Source: Labrys sp. WJW (GTDB lineage: Bacteria > Pseudomonadota > Alphaproteobacteria > Rhizobiales > Labraceae). From it: a stretch of 64,000 bases of DNA. Numbering within the stretch: position 1 is the first letter of the stretch; each line of letters starts with the position of its first letter. This document shows positions 33,311-43,622 of this stretch, piece by piece. Under the pieces are notes generated by a model. That model was not told where the DNA came from. It made no database searches and was given only the letters and a program-made list of their open reading frames with translations. Made by a program: the position numbers and the translations under genes. The DNA is taken from positions 62,001 through 126,000 of the forward strand of contig NZ_LYXZ01000039.1 of the NCBI RefSeq assembly GCF_001676615.1, written 5' to 3'.

Positions 33311-34618
33311 ATGAATATCGAACATGAACGCAGACGGCGCCGCTGGCCCGCCGGACTGGCAATCCTGGTGGTCGGGCTGGGAAGCTACGCGGCCTGGCGC
33401 CATCTGGCCCAGGCCGCGCCGGCGCCCGAGGCCCAGGCCGCGCCTGCCGCCAAGGTGCCGGTGACCTTCGCGCAAGCCGTGAAAGCCGACTATCCGGTCG
33501 AGGTCGACGGTCTCGGCACGGTCTCACCCTTCAAGACGGTGACGGTGAGAAGCCGGGTCGACGGTGAGATCACCAGGGTGTTCTTCAAGCAGGGACAGAT
33601 GGTCAAGCAGGGCGATGCCCTGGTGGAGATCGACAAGCGACCCTACCAGGCCGCGCTGGACCAGGCGGTCGCCAAGAAGGCCCAGGACGAAGCCAGCCTC
33701 CGAAACGACCAGCTCAACCTGCAGCGCTTCCAGAACTTGGCGCAGAAGAGCTTCGAATCCCAGCAGGCCGTCGACACCCAGCAGGCCCTGGTCGACCAGG
33801 TCAAGGCCCAGATAGAGGGCGATGATGCGGCCATCGCCAATGCCCGCACCAATCTCGACTACACCATCATCAAGGCGCCCTTCACCGGCCGCACCGGCTT
33901 CCGCCAGATCGATCCGGGCAACATCGTGCATGCCGCCGACCAGAATGGCATCGTCACCATTGCCCAGCTCCAGCCCATCGCCGTGCAGTTCACCGAGCCC
34001 CAGGACCTGCTGCCGGCCATCGCCAAGGCGTTTTCCGATCCGGCCGGATCGGAAAAACGCGTCAATCCTTCTGAAACGACGAGCGATGTTCGATCCAATG
34101 GGATCGAAAATCGCTCTAGGGCCTTCGAGCGTGGGGCGGCCCCGGTCGAAGCCTTGAGTTCCGACGGCCAGACGGTCCTTTCCCACGGCACGCTGGCCGT
34201 GATCGACAACACGGTCAACCAGGCGACGGGCACGATCAGCCTGAAGGCGCGTTTCGACAATGCCGACAATGCGCTCTGGCCCGGCCTGTCGGTCGATACG
34301 CGCCTGCTCGTCGACACGCTCAAGCAGGTGCTCGTGGTGCCCGAGGATGCCGTCCAGCACGGGCCGTCAGGCCTCTTCGCTTATGTGATCGGCGATGACG
34401 GCAAGGCCTTGGCGGCGCCGATCCAGGTGAGCATGAGCGGCAATGGCCGTGCCGTGGTCAGCCAGGGCCTGACGGTGGGGCAGAAGGTCGTAGTCTCGGG
34501 CCAGGCGCGCCTGCAGAACGGCGCGGAGGTCGAGGCGCGACCGCTGCCGTCCCCGGATGGCAAGGTTGCCGATCAGGCCGCCCTGCCGGCAGGCGGCGAT
34601 GCAGGAAAGGCAGACTGA
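33311..34618 (+). CDS. RND efflux membrane-fusion protein, MdtA-like, with a repeat-encoded insert
   Basis: A 435-residue periplasmic adaptor. It has an N-terminal membrane anchor (about residues 13-32), biotinyl/lipoyl halves (VDGEITRVFFKQGQMVKQGDALVEID), a coiled coil from about residue 115 to 180 with AQKSF and QQAVDTQQALVDQVKAQ, and KAPFTGRTGFRQIDPGNIVH. Relatives go directly from PAIAKA... to a GAPVEAL-type strand; here residues about 240-270, encoded by 34028-34120, are a palindromic repeat read in frame. The last third (TGTISLKARFDN to ASGQARLQNGAEVE) is normal. The start at 33311 excludes an unconserved upstream frame. Function is export of drugs with the next gene. Confidence 0.9.
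   Translation: MNIEHERRRRRWPAGLAILVVGLGSYAAWRHLAQAAPAPEAQAAPAAKVPVTFAQAVKADYPVEVDGLGTVSPFKTVTVRSRVDGEITRVFFKQGQMVKQGDALVEIDKRPYQAALDQAVAKKAQDEASLRNDQLNLQRFQNLAQKSFESQQAVDTQQALVDQVKAQIEGDDAAIANARTNLDYTIIKAPFTGRTGFRQIDPGNIVHAADQNGIVTIAQLQPIAVQFTEPQDLLPAIAKAFSDPAGSEKRVNPSETTSDVRSNGIENRSRAFERGAAPVEALSSDGQTVLSHGTLAVIDNTVNQATGTISLKARFDNADNALWPGLSVDTRLLVDTLKQVLVVPEDAVQHGPSGLFAYVIGDDGKALAAPIQVSMSGNGRAVVSQGLTVGQKVVVSGQARLQNGAEVEARPLPSPDGKVADQAALPAGGDAGKAD
34028..34120 (+). repeat. Two-hairpin repeat inserted in frame within the membrane-fusion protein gene
   Basis: Hairpin 1: GCGTTTTCCGATCCGG (34028-34043) against CCGGATCGGAAAAACGC (34044-34060). Hairpin 2: GAGCGAT (34081-34087) and CGATCC against GGATCG and ATCGCTC (34110-34116). 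The linker starts ACGCGTCAA as in the intergenic copies. It is 93 bp, a multiple of three, has no stop in the reading frame and encodes AFSDPAGSEKRVNPSETTSD then VRSNGIENRSR. Ends are approximate. Confidence 0.75.
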
Positions 34619-34620
34619 TC

Positions 34621-37600
34621 ATGCCCGGCATCTCCACCCCCTTCATCCGCCATCCGGTGGCCACCACGCTCCTGATGGTGGGCATCCTGTTCGTGGGCAT
34701 CATCGCCTACCCCCAATTGCCGGTGGCACCGCTGCCGGAAGTGGACTTCCCGACCATCCAGGTCTCCGCCAGCCTGCCGGGTGCCGACCCCGCCACCATG
34801 GCCTCGTCGGTGGCCCAGCCTTTGGAGACGCAGTTCTCGCTGATCCCCGGTATTTCGGAGATGACCTCGTCGAGCCAGACGAGCTCGACCCAGATCACCC
34901 TGCAATTCGACCTCTCCCGCAACATTGACGGCGCAGGCGCCGACGTGTTGGCTGCCATCAATGCCGCCAACGGGCAATTGCCCAAGAACATGCCGAGCCC
35001 GCCGACCTATCGGAAGGTGAATCCGGCCGATTCCCCCATCCTGCTGCTCGGCGCCACGTCCGACACGCTGCCCTTGACCGAGGTTTCCGACCAGGCTCTC
35101 ACTAAGCTGGCCCAGGCCATCAGCCAGATCGGTGGTGTCGGCCAGGTCAATGTCGGCGGCCAGCAGACCCCGTCCATCCGGGTCCAGGTCGATCCCGCCA
35201 AGCTGGTGGCCAAGGGATTGTCGATGGAGGACGTGCGAACACCGCTCGCCGTCACCACCGTCAACAACCCCAAGGGTACCTTCAACGGCGCCACCCGCTC
35301 CTACACCATCTATGCCAACGACCAGCTCACCGATGCCAAGGACTGGAACGACGTCATCATCGCCTATCGCAATGGCAGTCCCGTCCGCGTGCGCGACATC
35401 GGGCAGGCGGTCAGCGCCCCCCAGGACGACACCCAGGCCGGCTGGGCCGACGGCAAGCGCGGCGTCTTCCTGGTGATCTTCAAGCAGCCCGGTGCCAACG
35501 TCATCGATACCGTCGACAATGTCATGAAGGTGCTGCCCCGCCTGGAGGCCGGCATCTCGCCTGCCATCAAGATCTCGGTGCTGTCGGACCGTACCCAGAC
35601 CATCCGCGCTGCTGTGAAGGACGTGCAGTTCACGCTGCTGCTTACCATCGGCCTCGTTGTCATGGTCATTTTCGTCTTCCTGCGCAGCGTGTGGGCCACG
35701 GTGATCCCCTCCATCACCGTGCCGCTGGCCTTGCTGGGCGCCTGCGCCCTGATGTGGCTGGCCGGCTACAGCCTCGACAATCTCTCGCTGATGGCGCTGA
35801 CCATCGCAGTGGGCTTCGTGGTGGACGATGCCATCGTCATGCTGGAGAACATCACCCGCCATATCGAGGAGGGCGAGAAGCCGATGGCTGCCGCCCTCAA
35901 GGGGGCCGGCGAGATCGGCTTCACCATCCTCTCGATCAGCATCTCGCTGATCGCCGTGCTGATCCCGCTCCTCCTGATGAGCGGCATCATCGGGCGGCTG
36001 TTCCGCGAATTCGCGATCACGCTCGCCATGACCATCGTGGTCTCGGCCTTCGTGTCGCTGACCCTGACGCCGATGATGGCCTCGCGCTTCCTCAAGCCGA
36101 TCCATGAGGAGCGTCACGGCAGGCTCTACAAGCTCAGCGAATCCTTCTTCGAGGGCATGGTGAACGCCTATGAGCGCGGCCTCGACCTCGTGCTGCGCTT
36201 CCGCTTCATCACCTTGCTGACCTTCTTCGCCACGGTGGCGCTGTCGGGCTACCTGTTCGTGATCATCCCCAAGGGCTTCTTCCCGCAGCAGGATACCGGC
36301 CTGATCACGGGCGTCGTCGAGGCGGCGCAGGACACCTCGGTGGCCGATATGGCGCGCCATATGGAGGAACTCGGGGCCATCGTGCTCAAGGACCCGGCCA
36401 TCGCCCATATGGCGATGCGCATGGGCGGCAATGGCAACACCCTCAATGACGGCACCATGTACATCACGCTGAAGCCGCGCGACGAGCGCAGTGCCTCGGC
36501 CGACCAGGTGATCCGCCGCCTGCAGCGCCAGACCGCCAAGATCGAGGGAGCGCGGCTCTATTTGCAGTCGGCCCAGGATGTGCGCCTGGGCGGCCGGCCC
36601 TCGCGCACGCAGTTCCAGTTCACCCTCCAGGGCACCGACATCGACCAGCTCAACCAATGGGCGCCCAAGCTTCTGGAGGCGATGAAGGCGATGCCGGAAC
36701 TGCGCGACGTCGCCTCCGACCAGCAGGCATCCGGCACCACGCTGACCCTGTCGATCGACCGCGACCAGGCGGCCCGCTACGGGCTTACGCCCGACATCAT
36801 CGATGCCACGCTGTACGATGCCTTCGGCCAGCGCCAGATCGCCCAGTTCTCGACCCAGCTCTCGACCTATTATGTCATCCTGGAGGTGCTGCCTTCCCTG
36901 CAGAAGAGCACGGCGACGCTGCAGCAGGTCTATCTGCGCTCGCCGACCACCGGGGGAGAGGTGCCGCTTTCGGCCTTTGCGAAATGGAGCACCGATCCGG
37001 TCCGCCCGCTCGCGATCAACCATCAGGGGCAATTCCCGGCGGTGACGATCTCCTTCAACCTGGCGCCCGGCGTGGCGCTCGGGCAGGCGACGGCTGCCAT
37101 CGAGGCCCTGGAAAAGCGCATGGAGCTGCCGGCCACCATCGGCTCGACCTTCCAGGGCACGGCTCAGGCCTTCCAGGACTCGCTCGCCTCGGTGCCGATG
37201 CTGATCGTCGCGGCCCTGGTGGTGGTCTACCTGATCCTCGGCATCCTCTATGAGAGCTTCATCCACCCCCTCACCATCCTCTCGACCTTGCCTTCGGCAG
37301 GCGTAGGAGCGCTGGCGACGCTGCTGCTGTTCCATTTCGATTTCAGCCTGATCGCCCTGATCGGGGTCATCCTGCTGATCGGCATCGTCAAGAAGAACGG
37401 CATCATGCTGGTGGATTTCGCCATCGTTGCCGAGCGCGATCACCGCATGAGCGCGGTGGAGGCGATAAGGCGGGCCTGCCTCCTGCGCTTCCGGCCGATC
37501 CTGATGACCACCATGGCCGCCTTGCTCGGTGGCGTGCCGCTGATGCTGGGGTCCGGCACCGGCTCGGAGATCCGCCAGCCTCTCGGCTATGCCATGGTCG

Positions 37601-37800
37601 GCGGCCTCATCGTCAGCCAGGTGCTGACCCTGTTCACCACGCCGGTGATCTATCTCTACCTCGACGGCTTTTCGAAATGGCTGAGAAGCGGCCGCGATTC
37701 AGGCGAGCCGAGCGAGCCGCCGGAAGCCGTCCTGGCGGGAGAGCCGAGGGAGGACCAGGATCTGGTCCTGCCCGAACCGCGCGCGGTAGCGATGCGGTGA
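34621..37800 (+). CDS. RND multidrug efflux permease, MdtB/MdtC-like
   Basis: A 1059-residue inner-membrane RND pump: 12 membrane segments, two large periplasmic loops (about residues 30-330 and 555-870). The proton-relay segment has GFVVDDAIVMLENITRHIE (adjacent Asp pair). FIRHPVATTLLMVGILFVGI at the N-terminus and SGIIGRLFREFAITLAM are hallmark sequences. MdtBC normally uses two permeases; here there is one. The ATG is 2 bp after the adaptor's stop. An outer-membrane TolC is not present locally. Substrates probably include bile salts or antibiotics, by family. Confidence 0.94.
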   Translation: MPGISTPFIRHPVATTLLMVGILFVGIIAYPQLPVAPLPEVDFPTIQVSASLPGADPATMASSVAQPLETQFSLIPGISEMTSSSQTSSTQITLQFDLSRNIDGAGADVLAAINAANGQLPKNMPSPPTYRKVNPADSPILLLGATSDTLPLTEVSDQALTKLAQAISQIGGVGQVNVGGQQTPSIRVQVDPAKLVAKGLSMEDVRTPLAVTTVNNPKGTFNGATRSYTIYANDQLTDAKDWNDVIIAYRNGSPVRVRDIGQAVSAPQDDTQAGWADGKRGVFLVIFKQPGANVIDTVDNVMKVLPRLEAGISPAIKISVLSDRTQTIRAAVKDVQFTLLLTIGLVVMVIFVFLRSVWATVIPSITVPLALLGACALMWLAGYSLDNLSLMALTIAVGFVVDDAIVMLENITRHIEEGEKPMAAALKGAGEIGFTILSISISLIAVLIPLLLMSGIIGRLFREFAITLAMTIVVSAFVSLTLTPMMASRFLKPIHEERHGRLYKLSESFFEGMVNAYERGLDLVLRFRFITLLTFFATVALSGYLFVIIPKGFFPQQDTGLITGVVEAAQDTSVADMARHMEELGAIVLKDPAIAHMAMRMGGNGNTLNDGTMYITLKPRDERSASADQVIRRLQRQTAKIEGARLYLQSAQDVRLGGRPSRTQFQFTLQGTDIDQLNQWAPKLLEAMKAMPELRDVASDQQASGTTLTLSIDRDQAARYGLTPDIIDATLYDAFGQRQIAQFSTQLSTYYVILEVLPSLQKSTATLQQVYLRSPTTGGEVPLSAFAKWSTDPVRPLAINHQGQFPAVTISFNLAPGVALGQATAAIEALEKRMELPATIGSTFQGTAQAFQDSLASVPMLIVAALVVVYLILGILYESFIHPLTILSTLPSAGVGALATLLLFHFDFSLIALIGVILLIGIVKKNGIMLVDFAIVAERDHRMSAVEAIRRACLLRFRPILMTTMAALLGGVPLMLGSGTGSEIRQPLGYAMVGGLIVSQVLTLFTTPVIYLYLDGFSKWLRSGRDSGEPSEPPEAVLAGEPREDQDLVLPEPRAVAMR

Positions 37801-37812
37801 AGGCGAGCTTTC

Positions 37813-38640
37813 TCAGGCGGCCCGCACGATCATCTCGATGGGCGCAATCAGCCCGTCGGCGAGGGCCGACATCACATTGCCGATGCGCAGGGGAGCGTTC
37901 TCGCCCATCAGGACTTGTGGACCGAGCGGCGAGGGGCCGTCGCGCGAGACCTTCTCCCTCATCTCGCGGCCTAGCCGAAGGGCAAGGTCGCGATGGCTGC
38001 GCTCGAGCTCCAGGCTGAAGCCGGCCTGGGCCAGGGCTTGGCGGTAGCGGCTCGGCGGCTCCACGAAGCTGGTGGCCGAGGTCATCGCCCAGGGCATCGG
38101 GTAGGGCAATTCCCCCTTGTCCTGGTGCATGATGTCGTAGACGCCGAAGCGTGCTCCCGGCCTGAGCACCCGGCGTATCTCGCGAAAGAGCGTATCCTTG
38201 TCGGCGATGTTCATGCCGACATGGAACAGGGTGGCGCCGTCGAAGCTCGCGGTCTCGAAAGGCAGAGCGAGGGCACTGCCCTGCACGAAGGAGACCCGTC
38301 CCGACAGGTGGCAGCGCCGGGTCACCGCTTCCGCCACCGTGACGAATTCGGCAGTGAGGTCGATACCGGTGACGCTGCAGCCGAGCGCCTGCGCCAGATG
38401 CCGCGCCGGCCCGCCGATGCCCGAGCCGACATCGAGCACATGCATGGCGTGGGTGAAACCGAGATCTTCCGCCAGTTCCTCGGTAGCGGCCGCCCAGCCA
38501 AGATGGAACTCGTCGATGCCGGCGAGATCGCCGGTGGTAAGGCGGTCGGGGTCCTTGCCGGCGGCCTCCAGCGCCGCGAACAGCGTGCGTTCGAGCGAAC
38601 CTTGCGTGTAATGGCTGGCGACGGCGCCTTCGATGTCCAT
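37813..38640 (-). CDS. Class I SAM-dependent methyltransferase
   Basis: A 275-residue methyltransferase. Motif I is HVLDVGSGIGGPARHLA (residues about 67-83), then CSVTGIDLTAEFVTVAEAV, the ALPFETASFDGATLFHVGMNI stretch (post-I/II) and IRRVLRPGARFGVYDIMHQDKG. This resembles the ubiquinone/sarcosine/tocopherol-type small-molecule methyltransferases, with N-terminal VASHYTQGSLE. AAGGATG precedes the ATG. It is convergent with the RND gene and unlinked to any obvious pathway. Confidence 0.85.
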   Translation of the reverse strand: MDIEGAVASHYTQGSLERTLFAALEAAGKDPDRLTTGDLAGIDEFHLGWAAATEELAEDLGFTHAMHVLDVGSGIGGPARHLAQALGCSVTGIDLTAEFVTVAEAVTRRCHLSGRVSFVQGSALALPFETASFDGATLFHVGMNIADKDTLFREIRRVLRPGARFGVYDIMHQDKGELPYPMPWAMTSATSFVEPPSRYRQALAQAGFSLELERSHRDLALRLGREMREKVSRDGPSPLGPQVLMGENAPLRIGNVMSALADGLIAPIEMIVRAA

Positions 38641-38999
38641 GGCCACATCCTTTCTTGGCGGGATGGTATTAAGCGGTGGCATCGTAAGTTCGGCGGCCAC
38701 TATACCGCGGGCGGCCAAGCAATGACAGACATGCCGCAGTATCGGCTGGAGCGCGCGGGGGGACTTGCCCTGCGCAGGCGCTTTGTCATAAGCGTTCTAG
38801 AAAGCGTCTTGTGATTTTTTCGGGAATCGCCGGGAGTTGCAAAGACGCCCAAACCAATCCATCGGATTGGCTTGAAAACAAAGAGCTGGAGAGAAAGGGC
38901 GTTTTCGCGAAGACGCGCTTTGCTCCAGAGGAAACGCCGGTTCCGAAGCCGGCGCGGGTTGCAAGGCCGTGGCACGACCCCGGCCGATGGGAGGAAGGC
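38641..38999. other. Gap upstream of acs with a dispersed repeat
   Basis: This 359-bp region holds the repeat at 38790-38926. A possible acs promoter lies just before it (TTGCCC at 38765-38770 and CATAAG at 38787-38792, 16 bp apart). If so, the repeat is in the acs 5' leader. A long open frame through it reads repeat sequence. Confidence 0.45.
38790..38926. repeat. Dispersed hairpin repeat, copy 4, in the acs leader
   Basis: Three stems are visible: GCGTCTT (38804-38810) with AAGACGC (38842-38848); CCAATCC-ATC-GGATTGG (38854-38870); and GGAG/CTCC (38888-38926) enclosing AAAG/CTTT. GCAAAGACGC and CGCTTTGCTCC match the reverse complement of the copy near 29899-29998. Confidence 0.6.
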
Positions 39000-40946
<1,947 letters not shown>

Positions 40947-40951
40947 CGCTG

Positions 40952-41686
40952 GTGTTGAGGCGAGCGCTTCTTGTCGCGCTCGCTTGCAGCGTGGGCATGA
41001 TCGCGCTGGCGCGGGCGGAGGAGCGGCCGTTGCTCCCGGATGCCGCCCGCTTCGAGGCGGCTTTCAAGCCCGGCGCGAGTGGCACGGTCGAGGGGACATC
41101 GGTGCCGCTCGACAGCCGCGTCCTCGGCGAGGTCACGGTGTCCAGCGGCCAGATCGTGGCCTGCGATCCCTTCGTCTTCATCGAGGCCAAGCCCTTCATT
41201 CGTACCGTGCCGAAGGGGCGCTTTCCCGTACGCATCGCGGTGATGCGTTCGCAGCGTTTCGGCGATCGCATCGCCTTTGCGCGCGTCGAATTCTCACAGG
41301 CGCCGGTCGTGACCTGGGAACGGGCTTTGGTGCCGGGCCAGGACCCGGCCAAGCTGGGCAAGGACGAATATTACGGCTTTCCGGTCGATGCGGGCACCGG
41401 CGCCTTCCTCGACCCTGCTGCCGGCGCGGAGATTGCCGCCCTGCCCGCCGACCAGATGCAGGTTCTCGATGACGACTGGATCCGGCAGGGCGAGAGCTAT
41501 GGCAAGGAGCACGGGCTACCCTTCGCCCTGCCGGTCTCCCGAGGAGCCCATGCCATGGTACTGTTTTCGAGCGGCTGGGGCGATGGAGCCTACCCGTCCT
41601 GGTTCGGCCTGGCGGCCGACGGCAGCGTGGCCATGCTGCTGACCGATCTGCGCGTGGTGGATGACGCCCCGGGCCGGCGAGAATAA
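40952..41686 (+). CDS. Secreted DUF4241-like protein of unknown function
   Basis: A 244-residue protein with a signal peptide (about 1-22, ARAEE). Near the C-terminus, AMVLFSSGWGDGAYPSWFGLAADGSVAMLLTDLRVVD matches the SGxGDGxYPSxxGxDxxG pattern of DUF4241. The middle region FPVRIAVMRSQRFGDRIAFARVEFS also fits. GTG starts it, 5 bp after acs, so the two may be cotranscribed. Biological role is unknown. Confidence 0.75.
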   Translation: MLRRALLVALACSVGMIALARAEERPLLPDAARFEAAFKPGASGTVEGTSVPLDSRVLGEVTVSSGQIVACDPFVFIEAKPFIRTVPKGRFPVRIAVMRSQRFGDRIAFARVEFSQAPVVTWERALVPGQDPAKLGKDEYYGFPVDAGTGAFLDPAAGAEIAALPADQMQVLDDDWIRQGESYGKEHGLPFALPVSRGAHAMVLFSSGWGDGAYPSWFGLAADGSVAMLLTDLRVVDDAPGRRE

Positions 41687-41813
41687 TGCCTGGCATCCCC
41701 GATCGCGCCAATTTTCGTCGCTTGCGGACTTTTGCCTTTCACAACAAGTGTCTAAACAGGATGGATCGGCCTTCCCCTTATTCCTGCCTCCACCAGAGGC
41801 GGGCAAGCTTGCC

Positions 41814-43610
41814 ATGTTCCATCAGCGTTTTTCCCGCCAGGCTCTCAACCTCGCCTTCGACCGGATCATCCCTGGCTGGATGCGCCTGCTGGTGCGGCGC
41901 AGCGAGAGCGGCATGGTCGCGCTCGCGGCCGTGGTGGGCGCGCTGGCCGGCGTGGCGGTCTACGCCGTCGCGGCCACCGCGCAGCTCGCACATGAGCTCT
42001 TCTTCGGCCTGCAATCGGAAGAGCGGCTGAGCGGAACCCTCGGCCTGCCGGTGATCCTGGCCGTCTCCATGCCGCTGATCGGCGGCCTCCTGCTCGGCCT
42101 GTTCAACCTGGTTCTGGCGCGGACACGCTCGCCCCGCCCGGTCGACCCGATCGAGGCCAATGCCCTGCATGGCGGGCGCCTCTCGCTCACCGGCAGCATC
42201 ATCGTGGTCGTACAGACCTGGATCTCCAACGCCTTCGGCGCCTCCGTCGGGCTCGAGGCCGCCTATTCGCAGATCGGCTCGGGCATCGCCTCGCGGCTCG
42301 GCCTCGGCTTTCACCTGCGTCGGGCGGATCTGCGCCTGCTGGTGGGGTGCGGTTCGGCCGGTGCCATCGCCGGTGCCTTCAGCGCGCCGCTGACCGGCGC
42401 CTTCTACGCCTTCGAGATCATCATCGGCACCTATGCCGTTTCGCATCTGGCCCCGGTGGCAGCAGCGGCCATTGCCGGCACCATCGTCACCCATCTGCTC
42501 GGGATCGATTCCTACGCCTTCGTCATCGATGTCGGTTACAAGCCACAGGCCTCGTCCTTCGTGGCCCTGGTCGGCCTCGGCCTGTTCAGCGCCGCCGTCG
42601 CCATCCTGGTGATGCTGGGCGTCGCCATGACCGAGAAGGGCTTCCGTCGCCTGCCCCTGCCGATCTGGCTGATGCCCGGACTGGGTGGCCTGATGGTCGG
42701 TGGACTTGCCTTGATCACGCCGCAGGTGCTGTCGTCGGGGCATGGTGCGCTGGTGAAGATGCTCGCCGGCGGCGAACTGCCGATGCTGATGCTGGGCGGC
42801 CTGATCCTGCTGAAGGGGCTCGCCTCCTCCATCTCGCTCGGTTCGGGCTTTCGCGGAGGCCTGTTCTTCGCCTCGCTCTTCCTCGGCGCCCTGGTCGGCC
42901 AATTCTATCTGGGTGGCATCCATCTCTTCTCCCTGGATACGGGGCTGACGCCCCACGCGGCGGCGCTGACCGGCATGGCGGCGCTGGCCGCCTCCGTGAT
43001 GGGGGGCCCGCTGACCATGAGCTTCCTGGTGCTGGAGATGACGGGCGATTTCCAGCTCACCGCCGCCGTGCTGCTGGCGGTGATCATCGCCAGCATCACC
43101 GTGCGCGAGACCTTCGGCTACTCCTTCGCCACCTGGCGCTTCCATCTGCGCGGTGAGGCGATCCGCAGCGCCCACGACATCGGCTGGGCCCGTGATCTCA
43201 CCGTCGGCCGCGTGATGCGCAAGCCGGCACCGACCGTCGACAAGGACGCCTCCCTGGTGGTCTTCCGCAACGCCAATCCGCTCGGCACCACCCATTACAT
43301 CGTCGCCGTCGACACCCTGACCAACCGCTATGCCGGGCTGATCCGGGTTGCCGATGCCTATCAGGTCAGCCCCGAGATCCAGGATGGCGCCAGTCCCGTC
43401 GGCGGTCTTGCGCTCTATCGCGATCAGGTGCTGACGGCGGGCATGACGCTGAAAGAGGCGACCGAGCGCATGGAAGGTTGCGAGGCCGAAGCGCTGGCGG
43501 TGGTCGACGAGGCCGGCCACGTCATCGGCCTCCTGTCGGAAGCCCATGCCTTGCGCCGTTATGCCGAAGCGGCGGACCGCGCCCGCCGTGACCTGGCGGG
43601 CGGGGTTTAG
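41814..43610 (+). CDS. CLC-family chloride channel/antiporter with CBS domains
   Basis: A 598-residue membrane protein. Helices carry the CLC marks FGASVGLEAAYSQIGSGIAS (the gating-Glu region, E in GLEAA), AGAFSAPLTGAFYAFEIIIGTY and LGSGFRGGLFFASLFLGALVGQ. Residues about 475-598 resemble a CBS pair (VGRVMRKPAPTVDKDASLVVF and EGCEAEALAVVDEAGHVIGLLSE), which would bind nucleotides. It moves chloride across the inner membrane, by channel or H+ exchange. ATG 41814 is chosen after a 127-bp gap with no ribosome-binding site better elsewhere. Confidence 0.9.
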   Translation: MFHQRFSRQALNLAFDRIIPGWMRLLVRRSESGMVALAAVVGALAGVAVYAVAATAQLAHELFFGLQSEERLSGTLGLPVILAVSMPLIGGLLLGLFNLVLARTRSPRPVDPIEANALHGGRLSLTGSIIVVVQTWISNAFGASVGLEAAYSQIGSGIASRLGLGFHLRRADLRLLVGCGSAGAIAGAFSAPLTGAFYAFEIIIGTYAVSHLAPVAAAAIAGTIVTHLLGIDSYAFVIDVGYKPQASSFVALVGLGLFSAAVAILVMLGVAMTEKGFRRLPLPIWLMPGLGGLMVGGLALITPQVLSSGHGALVKMLAGGELPMLMLGGLILLKGLASSISLGSGFRGGLFFASLFLGALVGQFYLGGIHLFSLDTGLTPHAAALTGMAALAASVMGGPLTMSFLVLEMTGDFQLTAAVLLAVIIASITVRETFGYSFATWRFHLRGEAIRSAHDIGWARDLTVGRVMRKPAPTVDKDASLVVFRNANPLGTTHYIVAVDTLTNRYAGLIRVADAYQVSPEIQDGASPVGGLALYRDQVLTAGMTLKEATERMEGCEAEALAVVDEAGHVIGLLSEAHALRRYAEAADRARRDLAGGV

Positions 43611-43622
43611 GAACATCTCTTC

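Noticed and set aside
34573..37443. Antisense open frame of 956 codons opposite the RND permease
   Set aside because: It is a shadow of the GC-rich RND gene: no domains, high Gly/Asp/His composition, no start signals. The plus-strand protein is clearly real.
38811..38999. Longer N-terminus for Acs
   Set aside because: It encodes the hairpin repeat sequence and is absent from known Acs proteins; a good ribosome-binding site precedes ATG 39000.
41778..43616. Antisense open frame of 612 codons opposite the CLC gene
   Set aside because: Low-complexity Gln/His/Gly-rich translation, typical of shadows in GC-rich genes.
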